The notes beneath the pieces are model-generated. The model was not told where the DNA came from, did not search any database, and saw only the letters and a program-made list of their open reading frames with translations. The position numbers and the translations under genes were made by a program. DNA of 64,000 bases from Streptococcus anginosus (GTDB lineage Bacteria > Bacillota > Bacilli > Lactobacillales > Streptococcaceae), in assembly GCF_001697145.1 (NCBI RefSeq), contig NZ_CP012719.1:964501-1028500 (forward strand), read 5' to 3'. Position 1 is the stretch's first letter. Every line of letters starts with the position of its first letter. Of the stretch, positions 9,319-18,458 are shown piece by piece.

Positions 9319-10143
9319 TTACCATTTTTCGCTAAAGAAGCGAAGGCAATCAGGTAAATGCTCAGCCCAAGCCATTTCATTGTGTTCTGCCCCAGCTTGG
9401 ATATGAAACAACAGATTTTCCAAATCCAAACCGCCCGCTATTAACTGACGGAAGTAGGTTACTGACGAATCAATATAAGCTTGCTTGATATTACCAGCCA
9501 TCAAGGTTTTATCCGTATCATCGGCTTCTTCCGTTCCGACATAAATATAAATCCGCTGATCTGCTAATAAGTTATGGCGTTCTATATAACGATTGAACGC
9601 TTCCTGATGCAGCCAGTTTGCAGATGAGAAAACACCCAAGCAGCCAATTTGCTCTTGGTATTCAATTCCCATAAACTGCGTAATGTTTCCGCCTAAAGAA
9701 GAACCAACCATAGCCGTGTGCGCTCGGTCTGATTTGGTACGATAATGCTCGTCAACAAAGGGTTTAACAACTTCCATGACAAACTCCGCATACTCTGTCC
9801 CCTTGCCGCCAAATTGCATACCTGGAATAGTTGATTCTTGATATTTCCATGCAGAATACTCATTCATTCGATTAAAACCGTCATTGTCAATCGCCACCAC
9901 AATCATTTTTTCAATGTCGGGATTTCTCTTAATCGTTGGAATGATTTTCCAAGAATGACCACTAAAAGACTCTTTGCTATAAAGGACATTTTGACCGTCA
10001 TGAAAATAAACTACAGGATAGTATTTCTGAGTATCTTGCTCATAATTTCTAGGGAGTAGCACTCGAACACGGCGCTTTTGTTTGCTATAAGGCACTTCTA
10101 ATGCATGTTCTCTTACTTCAAGGTAAAAATAGGATTGATTCAT
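9319..10143 (-). CDS. Alpha/beta hydrolase of the esterase-D family
   Basis: 274-aa putative esterase, first gene of the esterase-esterase-ATP-grasp unit. It has VVYFHDGQN near the oxyanion region, the nucleophile GSSLGGNIT and a C-terminal His in AGAEHNEMAW. Related proteins hydrolyse ester bonds of siderophore-like lactones, acylated compounds or peptides; which applies here is unknown. The ATG at 10143 is chosen over an in-frame TTG at 10167, with AGAAAG upstream. An extended -10 (TG-A-TATAAT) lies at 10179-10184, beside a perfect palindrome. Confidence 0.8.
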   Translation of the reverse strand: MNQSYFYLEVREHALEVPYSKQKRRVRVLLPRNYEQDTQKYYPVVYFHDGQNVLYSKESFSGHSWKIIPTIKRNPDIEKMIVVAIDNDGFNRMNEYSAWKYQESTIPGMQFGGKGTEYAEFVMEVVKPFVDEHYRTKSDRAHTAMVGSSLGGNITQFMGIEYQEQIGCLGVFSSANWLHQEAFNRYIERHNLLADQRIYIYVGTEEADDTDKTLMAGNIKQAYIDSSVTYFRQLIAGGLDLENLLFHIQAGAEHNEMAWAEHLPDCLRFFSEKW

Positions 10144-10186
10144 TATCAGAAAACTTTCTATTTTCAAAATTTTTATCTATTATATC

Positions 10187-10237
10187 ATAAAAGTATTAAA
10201 AAAGTTAGGAATTTCCTAACTTTTTTAATACTTTTAT
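10187..10237. repeat. Perfect 25-bp inverted repeat, likely trmFO terminator
   Basis: Two perfect 25-nt arms (10187-10211 and 10213-10237) share a single central base. The arms include AAAAAAGTTAGGAA. It lies after the trmFO stop and directly upstream of the -10 box of the esterase operon (10179-10184). It should terminate trmFO; the upstream stem also occupies the -35 region of the next operon. Confidence 0.7.
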
Positions 10238-10275
10238 AACAAATTATCATTATTTCTATCCTTTCCAAAAGAAAA

Positions 10276-11610
10276 CTAGAGATTTTGATAATTTTCGATA
10301 GCTTGTAGCGCTCGTTCTGCTATTTTTTCATAGCGTTCTTTTTTGTCTCGAATGCGTGGACCGTCCAACTCCTTGATAATTCCAAAATTGACATTCATTG
10401 GCTGGAAATGCTTGCTATCAGCACGCGTGATATAATGAGGTAAGCTTCCAATAGCAGTTGCTTCTGGAAAGACCAGGGCTTCTTCTCCATTGAAAAGTCT
10501 AGCTGCATTGATACCGGCTACCAGCCCGGACGCGGCAGATTCTACATACCCTTCTACACCGGTCATCTGACCTGCAAAAAAGATATTCTCTTGTTTTTTA
10601 GACTGGAACGTCTGTGTCAGGAGATTTGGTGAATCCATGTAAGAATTGCGGTGCATAACTCCATAGCGGACAAATTCTGCATTTTCCAATCCCGGAATCA
10701 TCCGAAAAACGCGCTTCTGTTCACCCCATTTTAGGTGTGTTTGGAAACCAACAATATTATAAAGGCTTCCAGCTGCATTGTCTTGACGAAGCTGAACGAC
10801 TGCATAGGGTGTCTTAAATTCACCGTCACGAGGTCCTTTATAGTCATCTGGGTATTCCAAACCAACTGGCTTCATAGGACCGTAGAGCATGGTTTTTATT
10901 CCTCTTTTTGCCATCACCTCAATCGGCATACAGCCTTCAAAGTATTTTTCTTTTTCAAAGCTATTTAACGGTGCTTCCTCGGCATTTACCAAAGCGTCAT
11001 GAAAAGCCATAAACTCACTCTTAGTCATAGGAGCATTGAGATAAGCAGCCTCTCCCTTGTCATAGCGAGATTTGAGGTAAACTTTCTCCATGTCAATTGT
11101 ATTGACATCTACAATCGGTGCTGCTGCATCATAAAAGTAAAATCCAGCTCCACCATTTAGCTCGTGAATCTTTTCAGCGAGTGTATCACTTGTCAAAGGT
11201 CCCGTCGCAATAACAGTAATCGTATCATCAGGAATTTTGGTGATTTCCTCACGAATAACTTCGATTAAAGGGTGGTTTGTCACCTCATCAGTCACCATTT
11301 GTGAAAAGCCGTCACGGTCAACTGCTAATGCTCCTCCAGCAGGAACACGCGTAGCTTCTGCTGCTCGCATAATGATGGAATCCAAACGGCGCATTTCTTC
11401 TTTTAACAAACCAACTGCATTCGTTAGCGAATCCCCCCGTAGAGAATTCGAGCAGACTAGCTCTGCAAAATCACTAGTCTTATGTTGCGGAGTAGATTTC
11501 ACTCCTCGCATTTCATACAGCTTAACAGGAATACCGCGTTTAGCAATTTGATAAGCTGCCTCGCTACCTGCAAGACCAGCTCCAATAACATTAATATAAG
11601 ATTGAGACAA
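10276..11610 (-). CDS. trmFO: Folate/FAD-dependent tRNA (uracil-54-C5)-methyltransferase
   Basis: Makes ribothymidine at position 54 of the tRNA T-loop, using methylenetetrahydrofolate and FADH2. The N-terminal FAD motif is [21 protein letters not shown]. Other family signatures are [43 protein letters not shown] and FGIIKELDG. Start chosen as TTG at 11610 (LSQSYINV), which gives 444 aa, the family length, with AGAGG 10 nt upstream. Monocistronic, ending at the large palindrome. Confidence 0.95.
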   Translation of the reverse strand: MSQSYINVIGAGLAGSEAAYQIAKRGIPVKLYEMRGVKSTPQHKTSDFAELVCSNSLRGDSLTNAVGLLKEEMRRLDSIIMRAAEATRVPAGGALAVDRDGFSQMVTDEVTNHPLIEVIREEITKIPDDTITVIATGPLTSDTLAEKIHELNGGAGFYFYDAAAPIVDVNTIDMEKVYLKSRYDKGEAAYLNAPMTKSEFMAFHDALVNAEEAPLNSFEKEKYFEGCMPIEVMAKRGIKTMLYGPMKPVGLEYPDDYKGPRDGEFKTPYAVVQLRQDNAAGSLYNIVGFQTHLKWGEQKRVFRMIPGLENAEFVRYGVMHRNSYMDSPNLLTQTFQSKKQENIFFAGQMTGVEGYVESAASGLVAGINAARLFNGEEALVFPEATAIGSLPHYITRADSKHFQPMNVNFGIIKELDGPRIRDKKERYEKIAERALQAIENYQNL

Positions 11611-11784
11611 TAGACCAATACCTCTTCGGGAGTAAACTCCCACAAATCTTTCTAATTATTCTTTACCATTATAACAGAAAAAGCCCCTACTGACGAGCGA
11701 GACTTTCTACAATGATTATGCTAGTCACTAGATAAAAACAGTTTTATCAACTGACAGTTCTTAATCAAAGAACACTTCTTCTAT

Positions 11785-12282
11785 CTATTGATTTAAAAAG
11801 TTTTCTAAATAGGCAATTTTAGCAAAATCTTTATCATTATTTTGTTCATTTCGATAAGAATCTTGCGAAGAAGCCTGATAAATCTTGAGATACTGCTCCG
11901 CATTTGGCAAAAAATAAATTGCTCCTGCCGTTTGATGTTTCTCTAATTCATCTAAAGGAATCCCAGCAAAGTCTTCCAAAGTATTCATCCCACCGAATTC
12001 GACTGATAAATCGTCCTTTTGAAATTCATGCTCGTGCAGATCTACTAAGTGATAACCCAATCGGTTCATAATCATTTCAATCTTTTCAAAATCATAAATT
12101 CGCTCCTCATCAGGAGCCCCCCAACCTCTTGGGTCTCCCGGCACATGAATATCAATATCTCGCACTTGCCAATCTCGACCAGTTACCTGTTCAAGTCCTA
12201 ATGAGCCCATAAGAAGAGGAGTGATTTCGATTTTGTTCAACTCTCTTGTAATTTTTAAAAATTCATCAAATTTCTCTTTCAT
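11785..12282 (-). CDS. Nucleotidyltransferase-fold protein
   Basis: 165-aa protein resembling minimal nucleotidyltransferases. LLMGSLGLEQVTG followed by VRDIDIHV fits the Gly-Ser ... Asp-x-Asp metal-binding pattern. A later Glu in DLSVEFGGMN could be the third carboxylate. Substrate unknown. No toxin or HEPN partner lies next to it, so an antitoxin role is not supported. A good Shine-Dalgarno (AAGGGA) precedes the ATG. It lies downstream of topA, separated by a hairpin. Confidence 0.6.
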   Translation of the reverse strand: MKEKFDEFLKITRELNKIEITPLLMGSLGLEQVTGRDWQVRDIDIHVPGDPRGWGAPDEERIYDFEKIEMIMNRLGYHLVDLHEHEFQKDDLSVEFGGMNTLEDFAGIPLDELEKHQTAGAIYFLPNAEQYLKIYQASSQDSYRNEQNNDKDFAKIAYLENFLNQ

Positions 12283-12310
12283 ACAGTTCCCTTTGCTATA
12301 TGTAAAGAAA

Positions 12311-12336
12311 GTTTACATAAAGTAAATTATGTAAAC
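12311..12336 (-). terminator. Terminator of topA
   Basis: Perfect arms GTTTACATAA (12311-12320) and TTATGTAAAC (12327-12336), followed on the minus strand by TTTCTTT. Its position just after the topA stop fits termination. Confidence 0.65.
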
Positions 12337-12345
12337 ATCTTTAAT

Positions 12346-14430
12346 TCATTTTACTTTTTCTTCTTCATAGTCACCATTACTGCAGACAACTTGTTTGCCA
12401 CCACCGCGAACCTTCTTTTCTACAAGATACTGACCACATTTCGGACAAGAGCGACCGACTGGTTTATCCCAAGAAGTAAAGTCACAATCTGGGTAGCGAT
12501 TGCAGCCATAGAAAAGGCGATTGCGTTTGGTTTTACGCTCAATGATTTGCCCTTTGTGACACTTAGGACACTCTACACCGATTTCTTTGACAATCGCTTG
12601 AGTATGACGACAGTCAGGAAAATTGCTACATGCATAGAATTTACCATAGCGGCCCAATTTGATAACCATAGGACTTCCACAGACTTCACAGTCAAATCCA
12701 GCAGGTTCATCTTTGATTTGAATTTTTTCCATTTCAGTTTCTGCTTTTGCGACTTCTTTTTCAAACGGCTTATAAAATTCATCAATGACCTTTTGCCATT
12801 GCTCTTTTCCTACTTCGACATCATCTAGCTTAGCTTCCATATCAGCGGTAAATTTCACATTGACAATATCTGGGAAAAATTCAACAATCAGAGAGTTCAC
12901 GATTTCTCCCAGTTCAGTTGGCTCAAAGCGCTTAGAAACTAATTTGACATAGTAGCGTTTTTGAATAGTTTCAATTGTTGGTGCATAAGTTGACGGACGA
13001 CCGACACCATTTTCTTCCAATGTCTTAATCAAGGTCGCTTCAGAATAACGAGCAGGTGGTTGTGTGAAATGCTGTTCAGGATTGGTATTGACCCGTTTCA
13101 CTATGTCACCCTTTTCCATATCAGGCAACATTTTATTCTTATCAGAATCGTTGTAAATAGCTAGATAACCGTCAAATTTAACTTGACTACCATTTGCAGC
13201 AAATTGAACACCGTTTTGCTCCAATTTCACACTCATAGTGTCAAATACTGCTGCAGTCATTTGACTAGCTACAAAACGATTCCAAATCAGCGTGTATAGC
13301 TTTAATTGATCTTTATCTAGATATTTCGCGATATTTTCAGGTGTGTTAAACACACTTGACGGACGAATCGCTTCATGGGCGTCTTGTGCACCAGAAGCAT
13401 TTCGGACTCTACTGCCGTGTTTAGAATATTTCTCACCAAAACGATCTGTAATGAAGGTTGCAGCTTCGTTTTGAGCTACCGGACTAATACGAGTGGAGTC
13501 TGTACGCATATAGGTAATCAAACCTTGCACACCAGATCCGATATTAATTCCTTCGTAGAGCTGCTGAGCAACCATCATCGTCTTACGAGTTCGGAAATTA
13601 ATTTTATTGGCAGCGTCCTGCTGCATAGATGATGTGGTATAAGGTAGCGGAGCATTGCGCTTGCGTTCCTTTTTCTCAACGCTTTCGACAGTAAATTCAT
13701 CACCTTCGATATGAGAAAGAACGTTTTTTACATCATCGTTGGTAGCAAGCTTCATTTTCTTGCCATTCATGCCGTAAAAGCTTGCTTGAAATTGACGAGG
13801 TCCTTTTTTGAAAGTTCCGTCAATCGTCCAATACTCTTCTGGCTTAAAAGCATTGATTTCATTTTCACGGTCAATGATGAGCTTCAAGGCAACAGATTGC
13901 ACACGTCCAGCTGACAATCCCTTTTTGACTTTTTTCCAGAGAATTGGAGAGATAGAGTACCCCACAATACGGTCAAGGACACGACGCGCTTGTTGAGCAT
14001 CTACCAAATCCATGTCAATCTGGCGCGGTTCTTTAAAAGCATTTTTAACTGCATCTTTCGTGATTTCGTTGAAAACAACACGGTTTTTATCTGTCTCGTC
14101 CAAATTTAGAATATGTGCCAAATGCCAAGAAATGGCTTCTCCTTCACGGTCCGGGTCACTTGCAAGATAGACTTGTTTCGCTTTTTTAGCTTCTTTTTTC
14201 AAATCATTGATAAGAGGCCCTTTTCCGCGAATATTGATATATTCTGGCTCATAGTTGTTTTCAAAATCGATGGACATGGTAGACTTTTTCAAATCGCGAA
14301 TATGTCCAACGCTGGCTAAAACCTTGTAGTTCCGCCCTAAATATTTTTCGATTGTTTTTGCTTTAGCTGGCGACTCTACAATCACCAGATTTTTTTTCAT
14401 TGCTGTTTTTTTCTTTGTTTTTGTTACCAA
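12346..14430 (-). CDS. topA: DNA topoisomerase I
   Basis: Type IA topoisomerase, about 694 aa, that relaxes negative supercoils. The toprim domain is at the N-terminus ([17 protein letters not shown]; acidic triad [13 protein letters not shown]). The active-site Tyr is in [12 protein letters not shown]. Three C-terminal zinc ribbons are visible ([35 protein letters not shown]), the last with a single remaining C-terminal Cys. Start taken as TTG at 14430 with AGAAGG 8 nt upstream; an upstream GTG overlaps that site. DprA precedes topA on the same strand, the usual streptococcal order. Confidence 0.95.
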   Translation of the reverse strand: MVTKTKKKTAMKKNLVIVESPAKAKTIEKYLGRNYKVLASVGHIRDLKKSTMSIDFENNYEPEYINIRGKGPLINDLKKEAKKAKQVYLASDPDREGEAISWHLAHILNLDETDKNRVVFNEITKDAVKNAFKEPRQIDMDLVDAQQARRVLDRIVGYSISPILWKKVKKGLSAGRVQSVALKLIIDRENEINAFKPEEYWTIDGTFKKGPRQFQASFYGMNGKKMKLATNDDVKNVLSHIEGDEFTVESVEKKERKRNAPLPYTTSSMQQDAANKINFRTRKTMMVAQQLYEGINIGSGVQGLITYMRTDSTRISPVAQNEAATFITDRFGEKYSKHGSRVRNASGAQDAHEAIRPSSVFNTPENIAKYLDKDQLKLYTLIWNRFVASQMTAAVFDTMSVKLEQNGVQFAANGSQVKFDGYLAIYNDSDKNKMLPDMEKGDIVKRVNTNPEQHFTQPPARYSEATLIKTLEENGVGRPSTYAPTIETIQKRYYVKLVSKRFEPTELGEIVNSLIVEFFPDIVNVKFTADMEAKLDDVEVGKEQWQKVIDEFYKPFEKEVAKAETEMEKIQIKDEPAGFDCEVCGSPMVIKLGRYGKFYACSNFPDCRHTQAIVKEIGVECPKCHKGQIIERKTKRNRLFYGCNRYPDCDFTSWDKPVGRSCPKCGQYLVEKKVRGGGKQVVCSNGDYEEEKVK

Positions 14431-14524
14431 TGTAAACACCTTCTAAAAGTAATAAACCTCATAGAGTTTAAACTATTTTTTTTAAGATGTCAACTAGTAA
14501 CATTCTCTTATAGGAGAACTTGTT

Positions 14525-15367
14525 TTAAAATTGGAATTCAGAAAGTACGTCAGCGCCTGTTGTGACGCACTTTGCACCCTCTTGAATCAAATGATGACAG
14601 CCATCACTTCTGCCGTCTAAAATTGACCCTGGAATAGCAAACACATCTCGTCCTTCTTCCATTGCGCGCTCACAAGTAATTAGACTTCCTGAGCGCATTT
14701 TGGCTTCAGCTACAATAACGCCTCTACACAAACCTGCAATAATGCGATTCCGCTCTGGAAAATGAAATTTCAATGGCTCTGATTCGGGACCATATTCACT
14801 AAGCACAAGGTGATGTTCTCCCAAATAAGATTGAAGTTTTTTATTTGCTCTTGGATAAAAAACATCTAAACCGGTTCCAATAACGGCAATCGTTCGACCG
14901 CCATTTTGCAACGCTGCCATGTGAGCTGATGTATCAATTCCGCGCGCTAAGCCGCTTACGATAACTAGCTCATTGTTTAGCTCTTTAACAATTTTTTGAA
15001 CAGATTGACTGCCTGTTCGGCTACTATTGCGGCTTCCCACAACAGCTACTTTCGGTAATTTTAACAAATCCAAGTTTCCTTTATAGAAAAGTAGAACGGG
15101 TGGATTGTAAATTTCGCTCAAATCCCAAGGATACACATCATCCAAGATAGAAAAAGACGGAAATTTTTCAAATTCTTGACATAATAAATCATCATCTAGC
15201 TGCAGATATTTTTCAATGAAAAGAGCAGGATTGCGGCATTCCGAAACAACTGCCATATCTTTTACCGATAATTCTTTGTCTTGTATTTCAGCATACGAAA
15301 GAACATTGATGACCTGTTGGTTGGTCAAGCCGGCTTTTTTTAATTTATAAATATCAAAATTATCCAT
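14525..15367 (-). CDS. dprA: DNA processing protein DprA
   Basis: Competence protein, 280 aa, that binds incoming single-stranded DNA and loads RecA. In streptococci it also shuts down competence by binding ComE. The Rossmann-fold core shows VAVVGSRNSSRTG, VSGLARGIDTSAH, IAVIGTGLDVFYP and FPERNRIIAGLCRG. Start at ATG 15367, with AAGGA 8 nt upstream; an upstream in-frame start would lie between the com-box and this Shine-Dalgarno. A perfect com-box lies 43 bp upstream, so it has its own SigX promoter after the maa terminator. Confidence 0.95.
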   Translation of the reverse strand: MDNFDIYKLKKAGLTNQQVINVLSYAEIQDKELSVKDMAVVSECRNPALFIEKYLQLDDDLLCQEFEKFPSFSILDDVYPWDLSEIYNPPVLLFYKGNLDLLKLPKVAVVGSRNSSRTGSQSVQKIVKELNNELVIVSGLARGIDTSAHMAALQNGGRTIAVIGTGLDVFYPRANKKLQSYLGEHHLVLSEYGPESEPLKFHFPERNRIIAGLCRGVIVAEAKMRSGSLITCERAMEEGRDVFAIPGSILDGRSDGCHHLIQEGAKCVTTGADVLSEFQF

Positions 15368-15409
15368 TTTATCATTCCTTTTACTTTCATTAATATCTTT
15401 CAAAGATAC

Positions 15410-15417
15410 TATTCGTA
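15410..15417 (-). promoter_or_regulatory. Com-box (SigX/ComX promoter) of dprA
   Basis: TACGAATA on the minus strand is an exact match to the streptococcal late-competence box. It sits 43 bp before the dprA ATG and downstream of the terminator of the preceding gene. It is the only such box I found in a promoter position in the window. Confidence 0.85.
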
Positions 15418-15427
15418 AAAGAAATGA

Positions 15428-15450
15428 AAAAACGAGAAATTCTCGTTTTT
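15428..15450 (-). terminator. Terminator after the acetyltransferase gene
   Basis: Perfect 10-bp stem (AAAAACGAGA / TCTCGTTTTT) with a 3-nt loop and T run, immediately after the stop codon at 15450. It insulates dprA from the rnhB operon. Confidence 0.8.
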
Positions 15451-15905
15451 TACATTTTATCTAATTCTTTAATAATCCGAGCTGGGTTTCCTGCTAAAAC
15501 AACATTATCACCATAAGATTTGGTAACAACCGAGCCTGCTCCAACGACGACATTGTCTCCCAATGTTACTCCAGGCAAAATCGTTACGCCGCCACCTGCC
15601 CCAAACAATGCATTTTTCCCAATAGTAATCGGACAAACATCAAGCATGGTCATGTTCCAATTAGAATAAAAATTTTCTCCTAAGTGAATGTTGATACCAT
15701 AATCGCAGACAAAGTTTGGTTTCATCGAAATGTTCTCACCAGTTGAACCGAACCATTCTTTTACGAGTTTACTTCTTTTTTTACCGTCCTGTTCTGCATT
15801 AAATGCGTATTGAAATTGACGAGAACGTGTTACCAATTTTCGTAATTCGGAATCTTGCGGATTGTATAATTCTCCCGCAATCATTTTTTCATATTCAGTT
15901 TTCAT
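15450..15905 (-). CDS. Maltose/galactoside-type O-acetyltransferase with internal deletion
   Basis: Left-handed beta-helix acetyltransferase of the Maa/LacA family, but only 151 aa against about 185. The N-terminal MIAGELYNPQDSEL segment and FGSTGENISMKPNFVCDYG are normal. ITIGKNALFGAG then joins directly to GGVTILPGV near residues 102-105. In relatives about 35 residues lie here, including the catalytic His of the HP-x-D turn and one coil of the helix. The frame is intact, so a protein is made, but catalysis is doubtful. It overlaps the antiterminator gene by 11 bp and ends at a terminator. Confidence 0.7.
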   Translation of the reverse strand: MKTEYEKMIAGELYNPQDSELRKLVTRSRQFQYAFNAEQDGKKRSKLVKEWFGSTGENISMKPNFVCDYGINIHLGENFYSNWNMTMLDVCPITIGKNALFGAGGGVTILPGVTLGDNVVVGAGSVVTKSYGDNVVLAGNPARIIKELDKM

Positions 15906-16722
15906 TGACTTTCCTTTTCATTCTTGATAAGTGAATGGTTAGATACATTTGTTCGTCATCAGACGTCTGATAATTGCGCGTTTGCTTAAGATATTGGGTA
16001 ATCTTTGTTGTCGTTTCATAAGCTGACGGATACTTAATTTTCAGTAAATCAAACATGTCATTGTCGTCTAACTCCTGATGTCCGGTGTCCGTTAAAACAC
16101 GTTCGCAAAAAAATTTCAGATGCGTAATAAAGCGCTGAACATAAATATCCTCGTCATCTAATGAGATCTCTAAGCTGTATTTGACGATTGTCATGATTTC
16201 TTCCATTAGCTGTGTCAAATCTTGAGCGGCTACATTGCCATTATCTAATTCAGCATTGACAATGGTCAAAGCCATAAAGCCTGCTTCATCCAAAGGTAAA
16301 TCTTGTCCTAAATAGTCACCCAACAATTGATTGGCATACTTGCCAACTTCAAATTCGTCAGGGAAAAATCGCTTAATATCCCACATGAGGAAATTTTTCA
16401 TAAAGAAATGATCTTGGACACGTAAAACCACACCATACAGGTGGTCAGCCATTGCTAAAAAGGCACCATCTTGCAATTTTTTATTTATTTTTGCATGTGC
16501 GTAAGTGATAATTTTATCAGCCATTTCTATGATGTCAGCAGGTAATTCCAACAATAATTCACGCTTGTTTTCTGACAAAACATACTTTTTCTCAATCAGA
16601 TTATCCCGAACATCCTCTCCTGCTTTACATCCAAAAGCCAGTCCGCATCCCATCAACACTACTTCTTGGTGATTTTCTTCAGAAATGACCACATTATTAT
16701 TTAAAACTTTAGAAATAATCAT
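15895..16722 (-). CDS. BglG/LicT-family antiterminator, probably degenerate
   Basis: 275 aa: an N-terminal CAT RNA-binding domain ([17 protein letters not shown]) and two PRD domains. Compared with LicT as I recall it, three PTS-targeted His are kept (His94 in ADHLYG, His201 in THLKFF, His264 in TIHLSR), but the second PRD1 His is Thr153 (ALTIVNA). The RNA-contacting Arg of MGRGLAF is Cys26. Family members relieve terminators in beta-glucoside operons in response to PTS phosphorylation. No PTS gene or RAT-terminator is nearby. It overlaps the rnhB stop by 4 bp (ATGA), so it is translated from the rbgA-rnhB transcript. Confidence 0.85.
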   Translation of the reverse strand: MIISKVLNNNVVISEENHQEVVLMGCGLAFGCKAGEDVRDNLIEKKYVLSENKRELLLELPADIIEMADKIITYAHAKINKKLQDGAFLAMADHLYGVVLRVQDHFFMKNFLMWDIKRFFPDEFEVGKYANQLLGDYLGQDLPLDEAGFMALTIVNAELDNGNVAAQDLTQLMEEIMTIVKYSLEISLDDEDIYVQRFITHLKFFCERVLTDTGHQELDDNDMFDLLKIKYPSAYETTTKITQYLKQTRNYQTSDDEQMYLTIHLSRMKRKVNEN

Positions 16723-17501
16723 CCCTTGTCCTCGACTTCTTCAAGCATGGATTTAATTGGTTCAAAAGTTTTGCGATGAATAGGAGTGATTCCTTTTCGT
16801 TTCAATCCATCTAAATGATGCTGGGTTCCATAACCAACATTGTGTGTAAAGTCATAACCTGGATAAGTTAGCTCATAATCAGTCATCATGCGATCTCTCG
16901 TCACCTTGGCTACGATCGAAGCGGCCGCAATAGACAGTGAATTAGCATCTCCTTTGATGATAGACGTTTGCGAAACTTGAACATCTAACTGCATGGCATC
17001 AATCAAGAGATGTTGCGGAGAGATTTCAAGATTTCCCACAGCCTCTAACATGGCTAATTTCGTCGCTTCATAGATATTCACCTTATCAATCACTTGATTA
17101 TCCTTGACACCAATACCAACTGCAACGGCTTGTTTTAGCACTTCTTGATAGATTTCTTCGTGCTTTTTCTTGGGAATTTTCTTGCTATCGTTGAGACCTT
17201 TGATTTTACAGTTTTTAGGTAAAATAACTGCTGCTGCCACAACAGGACCTGCTAAGGGACCACGACCAACCTCATCAATCCCAGCGATATATTGGCAACC
17301 AGTAGCATAAAGCTCCTTTTCATATCGTAGCATTTGCTCCAAACGACAGTCTTCGTCCAATTCAGCTTGGATTTGTTTTTTACGCTTCATAATGAGCTTG
17401 TGGACACCAGCCCGACTATCATCTCGAAATTGCTCAAAAGCAGGACTCTCTATGTCTGTTATTTCAGATAAGATTTCTTGAATCTCTTTAATTGTCGCCA
17501 T
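16719..17501 (-). CDS. rnhB: Ribonuclease HII
   Basis: Cleaves RNA in RNA-DNA hybrids and removes single ribonucleotides from DNA. 260 aa. Metal-binding motifs are [27 protein letters not shown] and the [14 protein letters not shown] segment; the C-terminus carries [11 protein letters not shown] and THNVG. The ATG at 17501 is preferred over GTG 17510 because AGGTGAG lies just upstream. It overlaps the end of rbgA by 14 bp, which implies coupling. Confidence 0.95.
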   Translation of the reverse strand: MATIKEIQEILSEITDIESPAFEQFRDDSRAGVHKLIMKRKKQIQAELDEDCRLEQMLRYEKELYATGCQYIAGIDEVGRGPLAGPVVAAAVILPKNCKIKGLNDSKKIPKKKHEEIYQEVLKQAVAVGIGVKDNQVIDKVNIYEATKLAMLEAVGNLEISPQHLLIDAMQLDVQVSQTSIIKGDANSLSIAAASIVAKVTRDRMMTDYELTYPGYDFTHNVGYGTQHHLDGLKRKGITPIHRKTFEPIKSMLEEVEDKG

Positions 17502-18339
17502 GTATCTCACCTAAAGTATCCAAAGTATAACGTCCTAACTTGCCATCGCGAATATCTTTTATGAAAAGACGATAAAAGCGGTCATAGTCATCTCGAAATC
17601 CTAATTTTTGTGTCATATCCATAATGATTTCAGGTGCTTCTTCTTCCAAGTTCATTTGCTTGAACCGTTCTTGAAGCTCCTTTGGATAATGTTCTTTGAA
17701 ATAATTGATTCCAAAAATAGTAACCTCATCCATTGGAAGCAAATCGTCTTTAATCGCTCCTGTTAAAGCGAGTTTCAAAGCAACTTTTTCATCTTCAAAC
17801 TTAGGCCAGAGAATCCCTGGAGTATCTAAAATTTCCAAGTCCTTATTCGACTTGAGCCACTGCTGCCCTTTGGTAACACCTGGTTTATTTCCAGTCACAG
17901 CAATTTTTTTTCCGGCTAAACGATTCATCAGTGTGGATTTTCCGGCATTAGGAATCCCGATAATCATGGTTCGCAATGTTTCAATTTGGATTCCGCGCTC
18001 TTTTTGCCGAGCGATTTTCTCTTTCATCAAAGACTGAGCTGCTTCCGTGACTTTTTTTACAGTTGATTGCTCCTTAGAATTGATTGGCAAAGCCTTGACG
18101 CCTTGCTTTTCAAAATAATTTCTCCACTCCTTCGTCAAAGTCGGGTCAGCCAAATCTGCTTTATTCAAAATGAGGAGCTTAGGCTTCTCTCCCACGATTT
18201 TAGTCAGCATGGGATTTTGACTGGACAATGGTAAACGCGCGTCTACTAAAATTGTCACAAAATCCACAAATTTGATATTTTCTTGTACTTGTCTCCGAGC
18301 CTTGGACATGTGTCCCGGAAACCATTGAATAGTAGCCAT
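17488..18339 (-). CDS. rbgA: Ribosome biogenesis GTPase A
   Basis: Circularly permuted GTPase, 283 aa, required for late assembly of the 50S subunit. The permuted order is visible: G4 NKADLADP near residue 58, G1 GIPNAGKST near 128, and G3 DTPGILWP near 172. The N-terminus [12 protein letters not shown] is the family signature. It is the first gene of the rbgA-rnhB-antiterminator-acetyltransferase unit, with AGAGG before the ATG. Pairing with rnhB is a common Firmicute arrangement. Confidence 0.95.
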   Translation of the reverse strand: MATIQWFPGHMSKARRQVQENIKFVDFVTILVDARLPLSSQNPMLTKIVGEKPKLLILNKADLADPTLTKEWRNYFEKQGVKALPINSKEQSTVKKVTEAAQSLMKEKIARQKERGIQIETLRTMIIGIPNAGKSTLMNRLAGKKIAVTGNKPGVTKGQQWLKSNKDLEILDTPGILWPKFEDEKVALKLALTGAIKDDLLPMDEVTIFGINYFKEHYPKELQERFKQMNLEEEAPEIIMDMTQKLGFRDDYDRFYRLFIKDIRDGKLGRYTLDTLGEIHGDN

Positions 18340-18419
18340 GAAAACCTCTTTCTTACACTAGTTTAACATCTTCATTATACCAGAATTTTAGCTAATCCGC
18401 ATTGATAAATCATGCAACA

Positions 18420-18455
18420 AAAAATCACCTTTCAAAAACAAAAGGCAATTTTTGA
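18420..18455 (-). terminator. Terminator of the lactonase-like gene
   Basis: On the minus strand an imperfect stem (ATTGCCTTT with AAAGGTGAT) is followed by TTTTTT. It lies just after the stop of the metallo-hydrolase and closes the acd-mbl unit. Confidence 0.6.
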
Positions 18456-18458
18456 ATC

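Noticed and set aside
11785..12282. MNT-HEPN toxin-antitoxin pair
   Set aside because: The nucleotidyltransferase-like gene has no HEPN partner beside it.
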